Origin: Owenia fusiformis
Taxonomy: Eukaryota; Annelida; Polychaeta; Sabellida; Oweniidae
Length of the DNA stretch: 64,000 nt
Assembly (NCBI GenBank): GCA_903813345.2
Contig: CAIIXF020000009.1
Span: 21,971,759-22,035,758 of the forward strand
Reading direction: 5' to 3'
Below the pieces are notes generated by a model. It was given only the letters and a program-made list of their open reading frames with translations. It was not told where the DNA came from and did not search any database. The position numbers were made by a program, and so were the translations under genes. Of this stretch, positions 52,346 through 63,067 are shown in pieces. The stretch's first letter is position 1. The number at the start of each line of letters is the position of its first letter.

Positions 52346-52953
52346 TTTTTGATAATTTTGTTACACTAAATAAAATGTCATATCAAAGTTTAAAAATGAA
52401 ATTTTTTTGATTTCTTGATCTCCTAAAAATGAAGAAATCATTTCGGGTCAGACCTTTAATCACATGTTGTGAATCAGGTATTCCTGTCATGATAATGCCC
52501 TAGCGCTGTCTATATGTACCCTAGGGCTATGACATCAGTCAATGTCATTATTGGTGAGAGACATACATTTATTTACATGTCTCTGGTGTGGTTATGGATG
52601 GAAAAATAAGCAGTTTCATAAGAAATTGTTAGATCAAGATCATGCAGAGTGATGTTGTATAAAAGATTTTTTATATTCTTGTACTGAAGCAGTTTCCAGC
52701 TTTCTATTTAAAGTAGCTGTCACATTAGCTGTGATACGTTCACATTAGCTGGCCCACCATTCGCCACTGTCTTTCAAATTTCCGGCATTAATTTTTTGAT
52801 TAAATTGATTGCTATTTAAATTAAAAGAGATATCTTGCTGGTGAACGATGAGCCCACACTACATAAGTGTGACAAACTCCCATTGGAGCCATCTTGTTGA
52901 TCATTCTTGATTTGAAAAGTCACTTTTTTGTCAATGTATTTTAGACTGTCATA

Positions 52954-52999
52954 CAGGGTGTTCCATAAAAGAGCATCTAACAAGTGATTGGTCACCCTG
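52954..52999. mobile_element. 46-bp TA-flanked inverted-repeat element
   Basis: CAGGGTG and CACCCTG ends, each bordered by TA (52952-52953, 53000-53001). Probably a minimal deletion derivative of a CAGGGTG-ended Tc1/mariner family. Confidence 0.55.
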
Positions 53000-53115
53000 T
53001 AGACTTTATACATGTACATTATGTGCAAGTATCTATTTATATTGTAAATATGTTTTGTTTGTGAAAGTATGTGATTCCTTATTATATGTAAATAAACCGT
53101 CAAGCCTTATTTAAA

Positions 53116-54404
53116 ACAACAAATTTTGTCTGTGTGTTAAAATGGTGTTGAAATTATTTTCATGTTTTGGTCGTTATTTGCAGGATTAAAATATTTTATT
53201 AGCATCACCATGGTAACAGCATTAACTTCCCTCTTTGTGATAGCTATTTTTATCAATACTTTAACATTTCGTTACGTGAATGTAAATTTCCCAATACATT
53301 TTTTGCCATGTAGCTCCATTTGGAGATGCAAATCAATAAGCAAGTTGGGAATTGGCTACAAGTCTTTTAATTCATTTTTCTCTCAGTAATTTGATAGGTT
53401 AATCATGTAAGCTGTAAACCTCTGAGAACACTTGTACGGTCGCCCTCTTAATATAGCCAAGAGCTTTAAGAAAAGTCAAGTTGAAAATAAATTGATTTGT
53501 TTGAAAGATTTGTGGCTACCCTTGACAGGGAAAAATGAAGAGGATTCTTTTAGACATTTTAAGACAAAACATTGTGATTTTTCCCCTTTATAACAACTTA
53601 TTTAGACATTGATCTGCTCCTAAATTCAATGTTAATATTATCTATGTAAATACTTCACATTGATCCTAGGTCTCAGATTATACAATTACTTAGTCTAACA
53701 AACCTGAACACTGTTTCGTACTATTTTTTGCAATAGCTCTTGGGAATGATTTCATATTTGAAACAGGATTGCCATCATTAGGACCCAGTGGTTGTTTATG
53801 GCTTCAAATGTACTAACTGTGGTTAGGCATCTAAATTTTGAGGTTCTATCAAAACATTTTCCAATGCTTTGGTAAAAATGGATAGTATAAAAAGGTTATA
53901 TTATAGCTATCATATCAAGAGAGATGCAAGGAATATACCTTTAAGGTACAATGTTGTTATGAAGACAATTTTCAAATGTTTCGGGTCAACTTCATCCTAT
54001 TAATCAAAACTGGTAAATAGAGCTAGGCCAATAAGCTGAAAATACTGAAGAAGGCTTGAATGATGTGCCCAGTATAGGATTGATGTATTGAAGGACCATC
54101 ATTAAGAACAAGTAGTATGATTGCCTTGGAAACATTTCAAACACTTTACAGTGTGAGAAAATGGGAAATATTGCACCTGAGACTTAACATAATTTTTTGT
54201 TTGTTTGTTTATAGTCTCAGCTTACCTGCACAGAGCCGTAGCTATGATCTAAAATTTGGGGAGCAATTTGAGTCAAAGGCTAAATAAAACTACCATAGTT
54301 AATTTTAACAATTTCATTTTGGATTTATATTTTCTTTAAGATTTTGGCAGTTGACTTGTCTGCCTCCTGCCTTGTTCCGACCATTGTGTATTCAACCATA
54401 TATG
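53116..54404. other. Gene-free stretch
   Basis: AT-rich intergenic sequence without a recognised exon or strong repeat. Confidence 0.5.
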
Positions 54405-54406
54405 TA

Positions 54407-55720
54407 CAGGGTGGTCCAAAAAACTGAACCCCTGCAACGGGCTTTGTTTTATTGTTTTTCTTAATGCATGCATGCATTATGCCATAATTTATTCTTAGTC
54501 TTGAATTTTGATAAAATAACCATTCAACAGTTTAAGGGGCATGTTACATACACAAACGGTTGGGGGGGGGGGGGCAAAGTTATCCCCTGTGACCCAAACT
54601 CTGAGAAGCGCTTCGTAAAAATATCTTACAAAAATCAAAAGGAAATATTCACTGTTTTGACCCATATTTCATTGGATATGGTTCATGATTAATGAAAATA
54701 GTGACATTTTAAGACAGGGGTATGTTGCGGTTTCACTGGAAGATTCTTTCGTCTTTGGAAACTTCAAGCTAGAACATTTCTTCGGATCACAATAACTTGG
54801 CAACTAACGGAGGCAGGATGTTCATTTTCAAACCATAATGTGCAGGATTCAAATCCGAACAACGTCAGAAAACATTGAGTTTTTCAGATTGTGGCTAAGA
54901 AAATTCCACTGGGAGAATATTGTTGAAGGTTCGAAGAATCGCAAATGTTGAAGCTCACATTTTATCGATTTTCAGTGATGTTTGGTTAGGGCTTATGATT
55001 TCTGCAAATTTCAAAACCACGAACAATGTATAGTGCCAACAAGTATTTTAGACATTCCAGGATCATCAGTGTCAATATATAGGGACAGAAAATATTGTCA
55101 TTTTAAAAGTAATGTTTTGGTTTTATTTTGGATGATTTTTATCAGAGAATTTTAATTTTTAATTGCCTTAAAACGTTACTTTGTTTGACTTCAACTTTTA
55201 TCTACGAAGACTGGATGATTTTTTATGAAGGCATACTAAAATGCGTTACTTTGCCTTTAAAACGTTACTCATTACTTCAAATTTTCTCTACGAAGATTGG
55301 GTGTTTTTTATGTAGGCGTTCTTAAAACGCGTTATTTTGCCTTTAAAACGTACTTTATTTGACTTCAACTTTTCTCTACGAAGACCGGATGATTTTTATG
55401 TAGGCGTTTTTAAAACATGTTACTTTGCCTTGAAAACGTTACTTTATTGGACTGGAACTTTTCTCCACGAAGAAAGGATTTTTGTAGGCATTTATAAAAC
55501 GCGTTACTTTACCTTTAAACGTTACTTTATTTGACTTTAACTTTTCTCTACGAAGACCGGATGATTTTTATGTGGGCGTTTTTAAAACACGTTACTTTGC
55601 CTTAAAACGTTACTTTATTGGATTTTAACTTTTCTCCACGAAGACCAGGATTCCTGTATGAAATAAGGAAAATATAGCCCGCTGCAACAGTTCAATTTTT
55701 GAATTTTTTGGACCACCCTG
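54407..55720. mobile_element. 1.3-kb Tc1/mariner-type MITE carrying a minisatellite
   Basis: Starts CAGGGTGGTCCAAAAAAC and ends TTTTTTGGACCACCCTG, both bordered by TA (54405-54406, 55721-55722). The left 650 bp match the element at 36442-37319 in inverted order. The extra length is the tandem repeat at 55140-55660. Confidence 0.88.
55140..55660. repeat. ~87-bp minisatellite inside the MITE
   Basis: About five and a half units, starting near 55173, 55262, 55347, 55436, 55519 and 55606. Each has ACGTTACTTTATTTGACTTC, TTTTCTCTACGAAGACCGGA and GGCGTTTTTAAAACGCGTTA. Absent from the related element at 36442. Confidence 0.88.
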
Positions 55721-55722
55721 TA

Positions 55723-58140
55723 TATGTTCGAACAGACTCCTCATCATCTATAAATATAGGATGTCTAATACATTATGTATATGATTCTTTGCAAAAACGC
55801 AAATCCATTTTTCCATGTAAAGTAATTACTACAAGATAAGTAATAGGTTAAAATTGTTCAATTCCATGTGAAAGAGCAACAATTACCGGCAAATGGATAA
55901 AAAATGAGCAACATTATCTTCCTGTCAAACACGGATGATGGAGGCCCATAAATAATGAAGTGTAACAGAGCGAAAGATTACAACAGCACTCAGCACCAAT
56001 TTCATGATTGACTATTGCCAAAATCCATTACACCAGATGAGATTAATGAAAAAGTCACGGAGTTGGCGAAGTACGACATAAATTGTAATGTTTAGAGTTG
56101 GTTGCAATTAGCACTTTTACAAATTGCATTGTGCCTTCCTTAAATGTATTTGCTGCTGCACTGTAAAAAGCATTGATTGAAAACGCGCGACTTCCCTTGA
56201 GGTGGATCCCAGCTTTGGTTGAGAAATAGGGATCGAAAACAGCTATAGTTTTCTCCTGATGACCATTGTGAATTATTGTGTTTTATGGATTATGGCGACG
56301 GGATTTCAAATTCATGTAGTGTTGACGCCTATGGCTATGGACCTTAATTTTTGAGACTGTATTTCTCTATCCCACATCATTTAAGATAGAAAGCTATCTT
56401 GTATGAGTACTTGTATGCACGGATATTCTTGATGTTATGAGTATTGGCTATCAATTTATAATTTTTTCTTCAACATGTATTGTGATGACTTCAGTATGAA
56501 TAAAATGTCCCTTGATGGTCTCATCTTGGATTTTGATATTGTTACTTGTGAATGTTGGCGGAAAGAGGGAATTAGGAGGCTATTGTTTCTTTTCACGTTA
56601 GATCATGGTTTTGGGATATGGGGTTTGTTTTTCTCATGACTAGTATAGACTCACAGATGGCAGAATTCTTCTAAGATTATTTAGGATGTATTTCCTAAGA
56701 AAAATTCTGCTATCTGTGTATAGACTTAGAGTTAGCTTTTTCTTGCTCCGTAAAAGTACACTTGCCTTTAGATTAAAAGATACAATAGAAAATCAAAAGA
56801 TTTCTCAATTTCTCTCAATTTTCACGATACCTACGTGCAGTGTTGCAGTTGGGAAAATCTAATGAAAAGTCTCATTAATTATAATTATGCAATGAAACCT
56901 TTTTTTCGGCACAACAAAACAATATCTTGATAAAAAAAACTAATATCGTATTAACATATTATATTATATAATCTGAAAAAATATCATTACATATGGATTT
57001 TTGTGTCTCCCATGTTGGTTCTACTTGTACTGTAGCCTTGCTTGGTGTTTGTTAATTCAATATGGTTAGTTTTGGCTTGTACTGTAGCTGTATCGTTTGT
57101 GTGCTGTAAGCGGAAGAATTCTGATTCAACAGGGTTTAAGAGGTTATCGATTCTATTCCAGTCCTCTGAGAGACATGTAAAGCTAAATATGCACAATTTC
57201 TTACATATATTATATGACAGTTATGTTCGTACATGACAAATGGATCACCCATTTATAGGAAACGACACACGTTCGAATGCCATCTTGGGAAGACTTAACT
57301 TTCATACAATCGGGAGTTTAACGTGACGTGACGTGACATGACATTGGATTGCGTGATGGGTGTGTATTATTTTTGGAAGGGATTCTGATATTCGTAGCTT
57401 CGCTTATTGGGCTTACCTCACGCTACATATCGTTTCCGATATAGAAGTCACCAAACTCGATCCACGGCAGCTCTGGAATTAAGGGGCCGATCCAAGCACT
57501 TAAGCTGGTTGATATACATGCCCCTGATGATCGCTGTGCAAATGCCGACATCGTTAAACCTGTTGACGTTTGCTGGTACTAGATGCACATTTATTAATCA
57601 ATTACAGTTGTTTCATGAGGGTCGCTTTGATTTTATAAATTAAGAAAATATGATTGTGTTTGAATTCGGAAATGATGCTGGACATGTCATATCACAGGAG
57701 ATGATTCCGATTCTGACAGTAATGCGTCGATAGACGGTGGGATTCTGCATGGTATATTTGATTTGACACCTCTACCTTAATCCAATCAATTAAACCAGGA
57801 GCAAATTCATGTTTCATTTATCACATAGATTTCCTGATAAATAAATTCCGTAGATTAGAATCATACGGCGAATGGAAAACATAAATGACGGAATTGCCAA
57901 TTAGCGATATGAAATTGAGTTTTGTGTAATCCACGTACAGTGGTGCTATACTTCCATAAACAAATCAGCATCGGATATTACTGTCAACTTTACTCTAAAA
58001 GCCACAGACAGCGCTGCCTAATAGAAACATTAGGGAGAATTTAGCCATCTGAATATAATAACATAATGAGAGTAAATGGAAATGACAATTGCAAACTAAT
58101 CTTCAGATAGCTTTGGCTCGATGCTTTATGTCAACACAGA
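55723..58140. other. Intergenic stretch before the Rab gene
   Basis: No recognised exon or strong repeat. CACAGACAGCGCT near 58002-58014 matches one half of the RE1/NRSE consensus only. Confidence 0.45.
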
Positions 58141-58151
58141 TGCCAGATCTG

Positions 58152-58199
58152 TTACGTCAGCAATATAACCTCAGGATTTGTGTACATATACTATAAAAG
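58152..58199 (+). promoter_or_regulatory. Core promoter of Rab exon 1a: CRE-like site and TATA box
   Basis: TTACGTCA, a one-mismatch cAMP response element, at 58152-58159 and TATAAAAG at 58192-58199, about 95 bp before the exon 1a ATG. Spacing suggests transcription starting near 58225 with a 5'UTR of about 70 nt. A TATA-plus-CRE arrangement is common in regulated neuroendocrine genes; the link to activity here is inference. Confidence 0.4.
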
Positions 58200-58293
58200 A
58201 CATCTAGAATCTGAGGCATATTTCAGATCATTTACATCGGATATTAATTGATCAAACACTCATTTATGGTCACCCATCAATGATTAACTACTG

Positions 58294-58446
58294 ATGAGGT
58301 TTGACTTTGAGCTCACTAGTGTGGAAGCTGATAGGGATAAAGCACCCATGGATAATGAAGGAGAAGATGGTAGCATCCAACCTTTAGGCAATGGAGCTGC
58401 AGATAATGACGCAGCGTTTGATTCACCCGGTGGGAGCGTCCATAAG
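58294..58446 (+). CDS. Rab26/Rab37-family GTPase, first coding exon 1a (N-terminal extension)
   Basis: The ATG at 58294 opens 51 codons ending ...GGSVHK, directly followed by a consensus donor GTAAGT at 58447, phase 0. The peptide is acidic and low in structure (MRFDFELTS at the start, then many D/E/G/N), typical of the variable N-termini of Rab26 and Rab37. Its last lysine joins in phase to TILVGDSGVGKT in the exon at 61238, the same K|T junction I recall from invertebrate Rab26. On its own the exon has no conserved domain; assignment rests on the splice match, on distance (2.8-kb intron) and on the TATA and CRE-like sites just upstream. A second in-frame ATG lies at codon 19. Confidence 0.72.
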
Positions 58447-58739
58447 GTAAGTTTGATAATTAGTTGATCTAATCTTGCTTCAAGACTGTGGGCCTCCCCT
58501 ATCTACTTTACTGGACAAGGGTTGGGGAGGTGTGAAGTGTGGGGGGGGGGTCACAGAGGCTTGTAGCTTTTCTATTCGATAGCATTTTCCGGGAACACAA
58601 AATGACATACGATTAGTCAATTTCGAGCGCAAACGTTATAAACTTAGGGCCAAATTAAATCTCTGACACAGTTTTCGTACACTCTCTTCTGGTAAAGGCG
58701 TCCAAGGGGAATTTCTTATTACCTTGTTGCTGCCATGTT

Positions 58740-58895
58740 ATGTTTTTATCACTAATTATAAACAAGGTGTTAACATGCAAAATGTCACCACCTGCCATTT
58801 GTTACAGACGTCAAACACCAACACTTACCACCGAACGCCGAACATCATCCATAAAAAGTTGCAGCCTATAATATGTGACCACTTGTGGTGGTGAC
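58740..58895 (-). repeat. Dispersed repeat copy in the Rab intron
   Basis: Minus-strand copy of the family described at 49060: on the minus strand it reads TTGTCACCACCACAAGTGG, then TCTGTAACAAATGGCAGGTG and GTGACATTTTGCATGTTAA. Confidence 0.75.
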
Positions 58896-59902
58896 AAAAC
58901 ATATGTGAGAAACTATAGATGAAAAACTATTTTTCAACCTCGCTGCCATTTCAACATACATGTTATATCACACGAGAGGTGATGTCATCGATCGACTCAT
59001 ATCATATCATTTATGATCAACAATTGAAGAAAAAAGCACAAAATGATCTTAGTTTTTCCACATTGTCTAGGATTTCAATTCCACAAATAATATATGTGGA
59101 ATTCTTGGAATTTTATATACCTTGACTACAATACACAATTACCTTACACAATCCAATCTGAAATTTGACAATGAAAGAAAGAGGAAGAAATTAAAAGAAA
59201 ATGGTAGGACTTTCAACTCATTCGGATACGCATGACATATTTCTGATTCACCAGAGTGAGAAGAAATGAGATGCAATGGCTTATCATGATGCTGTAAATA
59301 TGATTGAAAAATTGCTTCAATACAAATTTTCATAATTGCTTCATCGCAAATAATTCTAAATATAGTTGCTTCAATGACAAAATAATCGACGAAAATGGTT
59401 TGTCAAAATGAGATCGTGATCTCTTCTCATTCTTTCTTGCTTAACTCAATGGCTCGATTACCGACATGTTTATTGCTAAGTAATAAACGTAATATCTTAC
59501 AATGCCTTTGGGAAATCATATCTCAATATTAAAAATAAAGGCGCCAAAACTCACTTTTGAATAATATTGAGGCTTATCAGTATAAAATTGATCCGGGACA
59601 TCTACTGACCAGGAGACTAAAAAACAATTGTTATAGACGATTTAAGTCAGTATGTTTCACAGATCCAGTAGATCTGCATCGTGAGATATCACAGCCTTCT
59701 CTCAGTTTCCTTCAGTCTAGAACCTTGTGCATTGCCAGAGATGGTCTGAGTATCTGAATGGTAGATCTGTGAGAATCGAACACTGTTACTGTGTTCATAA
59801 TTATTTGTTAATGCTTTATCACATCGCAGTTAACCACAGATAAGCGTGGACTAATTCATAATGCCCGTTGGGCCACAACAAATCAATCAATTTCATGCCA
59901 TA

Positions 59903-60062
59903 CAGACCCGTAGCCAGGGGGGGGGGAGTCGATAGGTTCCAGCGACCCCCCCCCTGGTCAATATTTCTTTCAAAATCATGCAGGCTTCCATCATTCTGAG
60001 GACTTTTTCAGTGATTTTGGCCATTTTGGACCAAAAAAGAGAACCCCTTTGGCAAATCCTGC
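59903..60062 (+). mobile_element. Decayed GGCCCGTAGCC MITE in the Rab intron
   Basis: CAGACCCGTAGCCAGG begins at 59903, followed by G and C runs, AAAATCATGCAGG and CCTTTGGCAAATCCTG. The right terminal CTACGGGCC is lost. Confidence 0.75.
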
Positions 60063-60483
60063 CATGTGAATGATAATCATCGTTTTAAGATAACTTGATA
60101 ACATTCTGATCGGGATTCAGATGAGCTCATCATATTCCCTTTAACATTTTCAATGCATAGTCTTTATACAATAGTATGAATGGCATGGGAATTATTTTGT
60201 ACAAACTCCGACTTTTTCAATAATCATCATTAAATATTAATTTTTATGATAGTCTAGTCCCAATGGCATAGTAGTAAACTAGTATGGATTATACCTTGAT
60301 GACATGTAATGCATTGATTGTTCAGTTATCTCCATATGGTTTCACAATAATAAATCCTAGTTGGAGTATCACCGGTGAAGGTAACCCCGTCCGTTCCGGA
60401 ATGATGGGTTCAGTTCGTTCGTTTTTGTGGCGTACTGTTCTCATTACATATGGTTCTCACCAATGTCGCATTGTTTCCCTGAC

Positions 60484-60539
60484 TCAAAGAGCCGCATTCA
60501 CTGATGGAAAATCAAAGAGCCGCATTCACTGATGGAAAA
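60484..60539. repeat. Exact 28-bp tandem duplication
   Basis: TCAAAGAGCCGCATTCACTG plus GATGGAAAA-type ending occurs twice head to tail without a mismatch. Confidence 0.9.
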
Positions 60540-61237
60540 AGAACTAGCCACGATATTTCAAGTTAAAACAAAATAATACGCTGCGCCCACATCGACCATC
60601 CTCCGATCACATGGCTTCAGGAGGATGACATCGACAGGGAAAATAAAACCAAAATTATCAAACACGGTTTGATAAGCTGTTTTCATTCACTCCGTTCCAA
60701 TCAATACACCCAGAATCGTGGGCTATGGACCAGTCTGATACTCAACAGGTTTTCACCTGAAACATGATTTAGCCATTTCTTTTTTATCTGAGCTCATTTG
60801 ATGGGATGAGTTACAACTGTCATTGAAGTTTCCACCGTACTCAGGGATTGAAATATATGCTGGAACGTTGACCGATTGCGTGTAGATATTAATACTCGGG
60901 GTATCAGCCTACAATCAGGTCGGAAAATGAGCTGAGATCACAAAATGTGTAGAATTTGCGACAAAACAAATTACGCAACTTTGAAAAAATGAAAAAAGAT
61001 ACCCGAGACAAATTTCTGAAAGCCCATGGTCACAAGAAACACGGGTGTTAAAACACGAATATACCATGAGCACATGTTTTGAGGATCCGCGTTGTTTGAA
61101 CCTACCGCCGAGCACACTTATACATTAAAATCCGTCATGATACCGCCGAGCAAGCTCATTGCATCATCGGGTCTGCTTTGCCCCCGTGAGAAAGAGAGTT
61201 CGTCCCTAGTCTTGAAATTACATAAATTATTTTGCAG

Positions 61238-61348
61238 ACGATATTGGTAGGCGACAGTGGAGTCGGCAAAACGTCACTGTTGGTACAGTTTGACCAGGGG
61301 AAGTTTCAGACAGGATCTTTCTCTGCAACAGTTGGTATTGGATTTACG
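61238..61348 (+). CDS. Rab26/Rab37-family GTPase, P-loop and switch I exon (divergent type, 2a)
   Basis: Thirty-seven codons between TTTTGCAG (61230-61237) and GTGAGT (from 61349), both ends phase 0. It begins TILVGDSGVGKTSLLVQF, a perfect P-loop GxxxxGKT, and ends with switch I, SFSATVGIGFT. The exon boundaries match exon 2 of vertebrate RAB26 and RAB37, which also runs from the residue before the P-loop to just after TVGIDFR. Odd point: the usual Asp-Phe-Arg of switch I (the RabF1 motif) is Gly-Phe-Thr here, while the GTP-sensing threonine of ATVG is kept. Family role: Rab26/37 act on secretory-granule and synaptic-vesicle traffic. The remaining G-motifs (DTAGQ, NKxD, SAK) and the C-terminal cysteines lie past the window. 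Rab assignment is firm; which paralogue is less so. Confidence 0.93.
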
Positions 61349-61939
61349 GTGAGTCACGGAAGTGCTGAGATTTGACGGCTGTTATCCCATTGGCTTTCAA
61401 GAGACCCGTGTTATTGATCCAGCCAAAGAATTAGAATTTGGAATATTAATCTGGGGAATTTTAAATGGCCCTTGCTTTCATCATCCAAAATGTCGAGTGC
61501 TTTTTCTGATATCCATTTTTAAATGCTCTCTTATAAATGGGTGCAGGTCTGCTGAGAAAGACTGCTTGCATGCCGTGGAGTGATTTCTTGGGTCCTGAGA
61601 TCACAAAATTATCGATATTATCATTTTTCTAATGATAAAATACTAAAATAAATATTTAAAGTCTGAAACATCATCATCTATCAGATTACACTGAATGGGC
61701 CTTCTTTCCAATCTAAGCCTGCTGAACTTCATGGGGTTTCATTGATATTTGCTCGTCGTACCATGGGCATTCAACTAGAGGGATGAATAGAATATTTTTT
61801 ATGAACAATATGCATGAATGTCACCTTTTGGTTCAATAATCAAGACTGTTTCATGTGTTAATATATTGCTATGAACGTTTTAGACGAATTTTAATTTCGA
61901 CTTAGATTTTGGATCACCCTGTAAAACCTGTTGCATCCG

Positions 61940-61967
61940 TGACGTCATCAAATTTACCGCCATATTG
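61940..61967 (+). promoter_or_regulatory. Promoter of Rab exon 1b: perfect CRE and YY1-like site
   Basis: TGACGTCA at 61940-61947 and GCCATATTG (a YY1-like core) at 61959-61967, 70-95 bp upstream of the exon 1b ATG. No TATA box is evident, in contrast with exon 1a. The sites support independent transcription of exon 1b. Confidence 0.4.
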
Positions 61968-62035
61968 AAAACAAAATCTAGTGTTTACAAAATTTGTTCC
62001 GGGTTTTCACTGATTATGGCTTAACTACAATCTAA

Positions 62036-62149
62036 ATGGGGAAAGAAAGAACTCCGATTCCGATCAGTCCAGTTACTAAGAAGAATGGCTACATGCAGAA
62101 TGCTCCTAGATCACCGGGATCGGGAGATTTTTACGATTTTTCTTGCAAG
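62036..62149 (+). CDS. Rab26-type alternative first coding exon 1b
   Basis: The ATG at 62036 opens 38 codons (start MGKERTPIPIS, end SGDFYDFSCK), followed by donor GTAAAT at 62150, phase 0. The ending matches the vertebrate RAB26 N-terminus, where FYDVAFK directly precedes VMLVGDSGVGKT, also at an exon boundary. It sits 688 bp downstream of P-loop exon 2a, so it cannot splice to 2a in the sense direction. It must use another P-loop exon further right, not found by eye before 64000. Either one gene has two promoter/P-loop cassettes, or two tandem Rab genes meet here. A perfect CRE lies 89 bp upstream of the start-codon side. Confidence 0.7.
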
Positions 62150-62678
62150 GTAAATTTTTGCAGATCGATTTTCAGCTTTTTGGAAATAATTTTCTACCAT
62201 GTTCATTCCAATTTCTGAATGCAACGAAGAAGCTACACATTATCGACATGCACTATCTCTCGACCAATGCATTCAGTAGTCAAACCAAATGTTGAGCTCT
62301 ATACTGTGTAGGCTACCTGGATTTCCCACAGTGACATGAAGCGCCATCTAATGGAAAAACTGTCTATAGGGGACGTAGGGGTAATCTTGGACATGGGGCA
62401 TTTACGATCTTCAATAATTCTTTATTTTATATGGTTTCTTTATTGAAACTTCAAATTAGACGCATCGTATGATCAATGATTTTCACCTGATACCAAGGGT
62501 TTGTCCGGGAATGCCCCCGAGAATCCCCCTGTGTCCTCTATTACATGTACACATAGAAGAAGTGATTAGTGGGCTCCGGCGCTGTGAGGTCGCATCAGTC
62601 ACTTTTATAATTCCAAAATTGTCTTTTGTCACATTTAAAATTTACTTGGTATATTCTGTCAGATTTATTCCTTTTTAA

Positions 62679-63067
62679 AGTCCATTTCACTGGTTCATTT
62701 CGTCAGTAGAACGGCAAAAATAAGAAATTGGGAGACCATTGTGCAATAATATATGGAAAAGTATATTCATAATGTACATGAATGACATTTGTTTATTTCA
62801 GATTTTTTAGTTTTTTGTGCAATAAGCCTGTGCCGTCTTGTAATTTGAAGAATTTCAGCCATGTTAATCTTATTGAAAATAACATGGCAGAGAAACATCC
62901 AAATATAAGAGGCCACACACTTTATAAGCCAAACTAGAAGCAATCCAAGATAAACAAATGTCATTCATGTACATTATGAATATACCTTTCCATATATTAT
63001 TGCACAATGGTCTCCCAATTTCTTATTTTTGCCGTTCTACTGACGAAATGAACCAGTGAAATGGACT
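62679..63067. mobile_element. 389-bp foldback element downstream of Rab exon 1b
   Basis: Arms of about 120 bp (62679-62802 and 62950-63067) pair almost perfectly, from AGTCCATTTCACTGGTTC at the left end through TGTACATGAATGACATTTGT, around a loop of about 150 bp. The minus-strand frame at 62767-62964 is its translation. Confidence 0.88.

Larger units (their letters stand above)
50442..53115 (+). other. AKTIP: Probable AKTIP 3'UTR with polyadenylation signal
   Basis: After the TAG at 50439-50441 there is no further exon of this gene. The best polyadenylation signal is AATAAA at 53091-53096, followed about 30 bp later by a GT-rich stretch (TTTGTCTGTGTGTT), the usual downstream element. Earlier AATAAA hexamers at 51435 and 52369 have weaker downstream GT content and could give shorter messages. 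A UTR of about 2.6 kb would include a dispersed repeat (52220-52345) and a 46-bp TA-flanked hairpin (52954-52999). Confidence 0.4.

Noticed and set aside
58002-58014. RE1/NRSE silencer site upstream of the Rab gene
   Set aside because: Only the right half of the consensus matches.
60284-60532. 82-codon frame in the Rab intron
   Set aside because: Its end covers an exact 28-bp duplication and no family is recognised.
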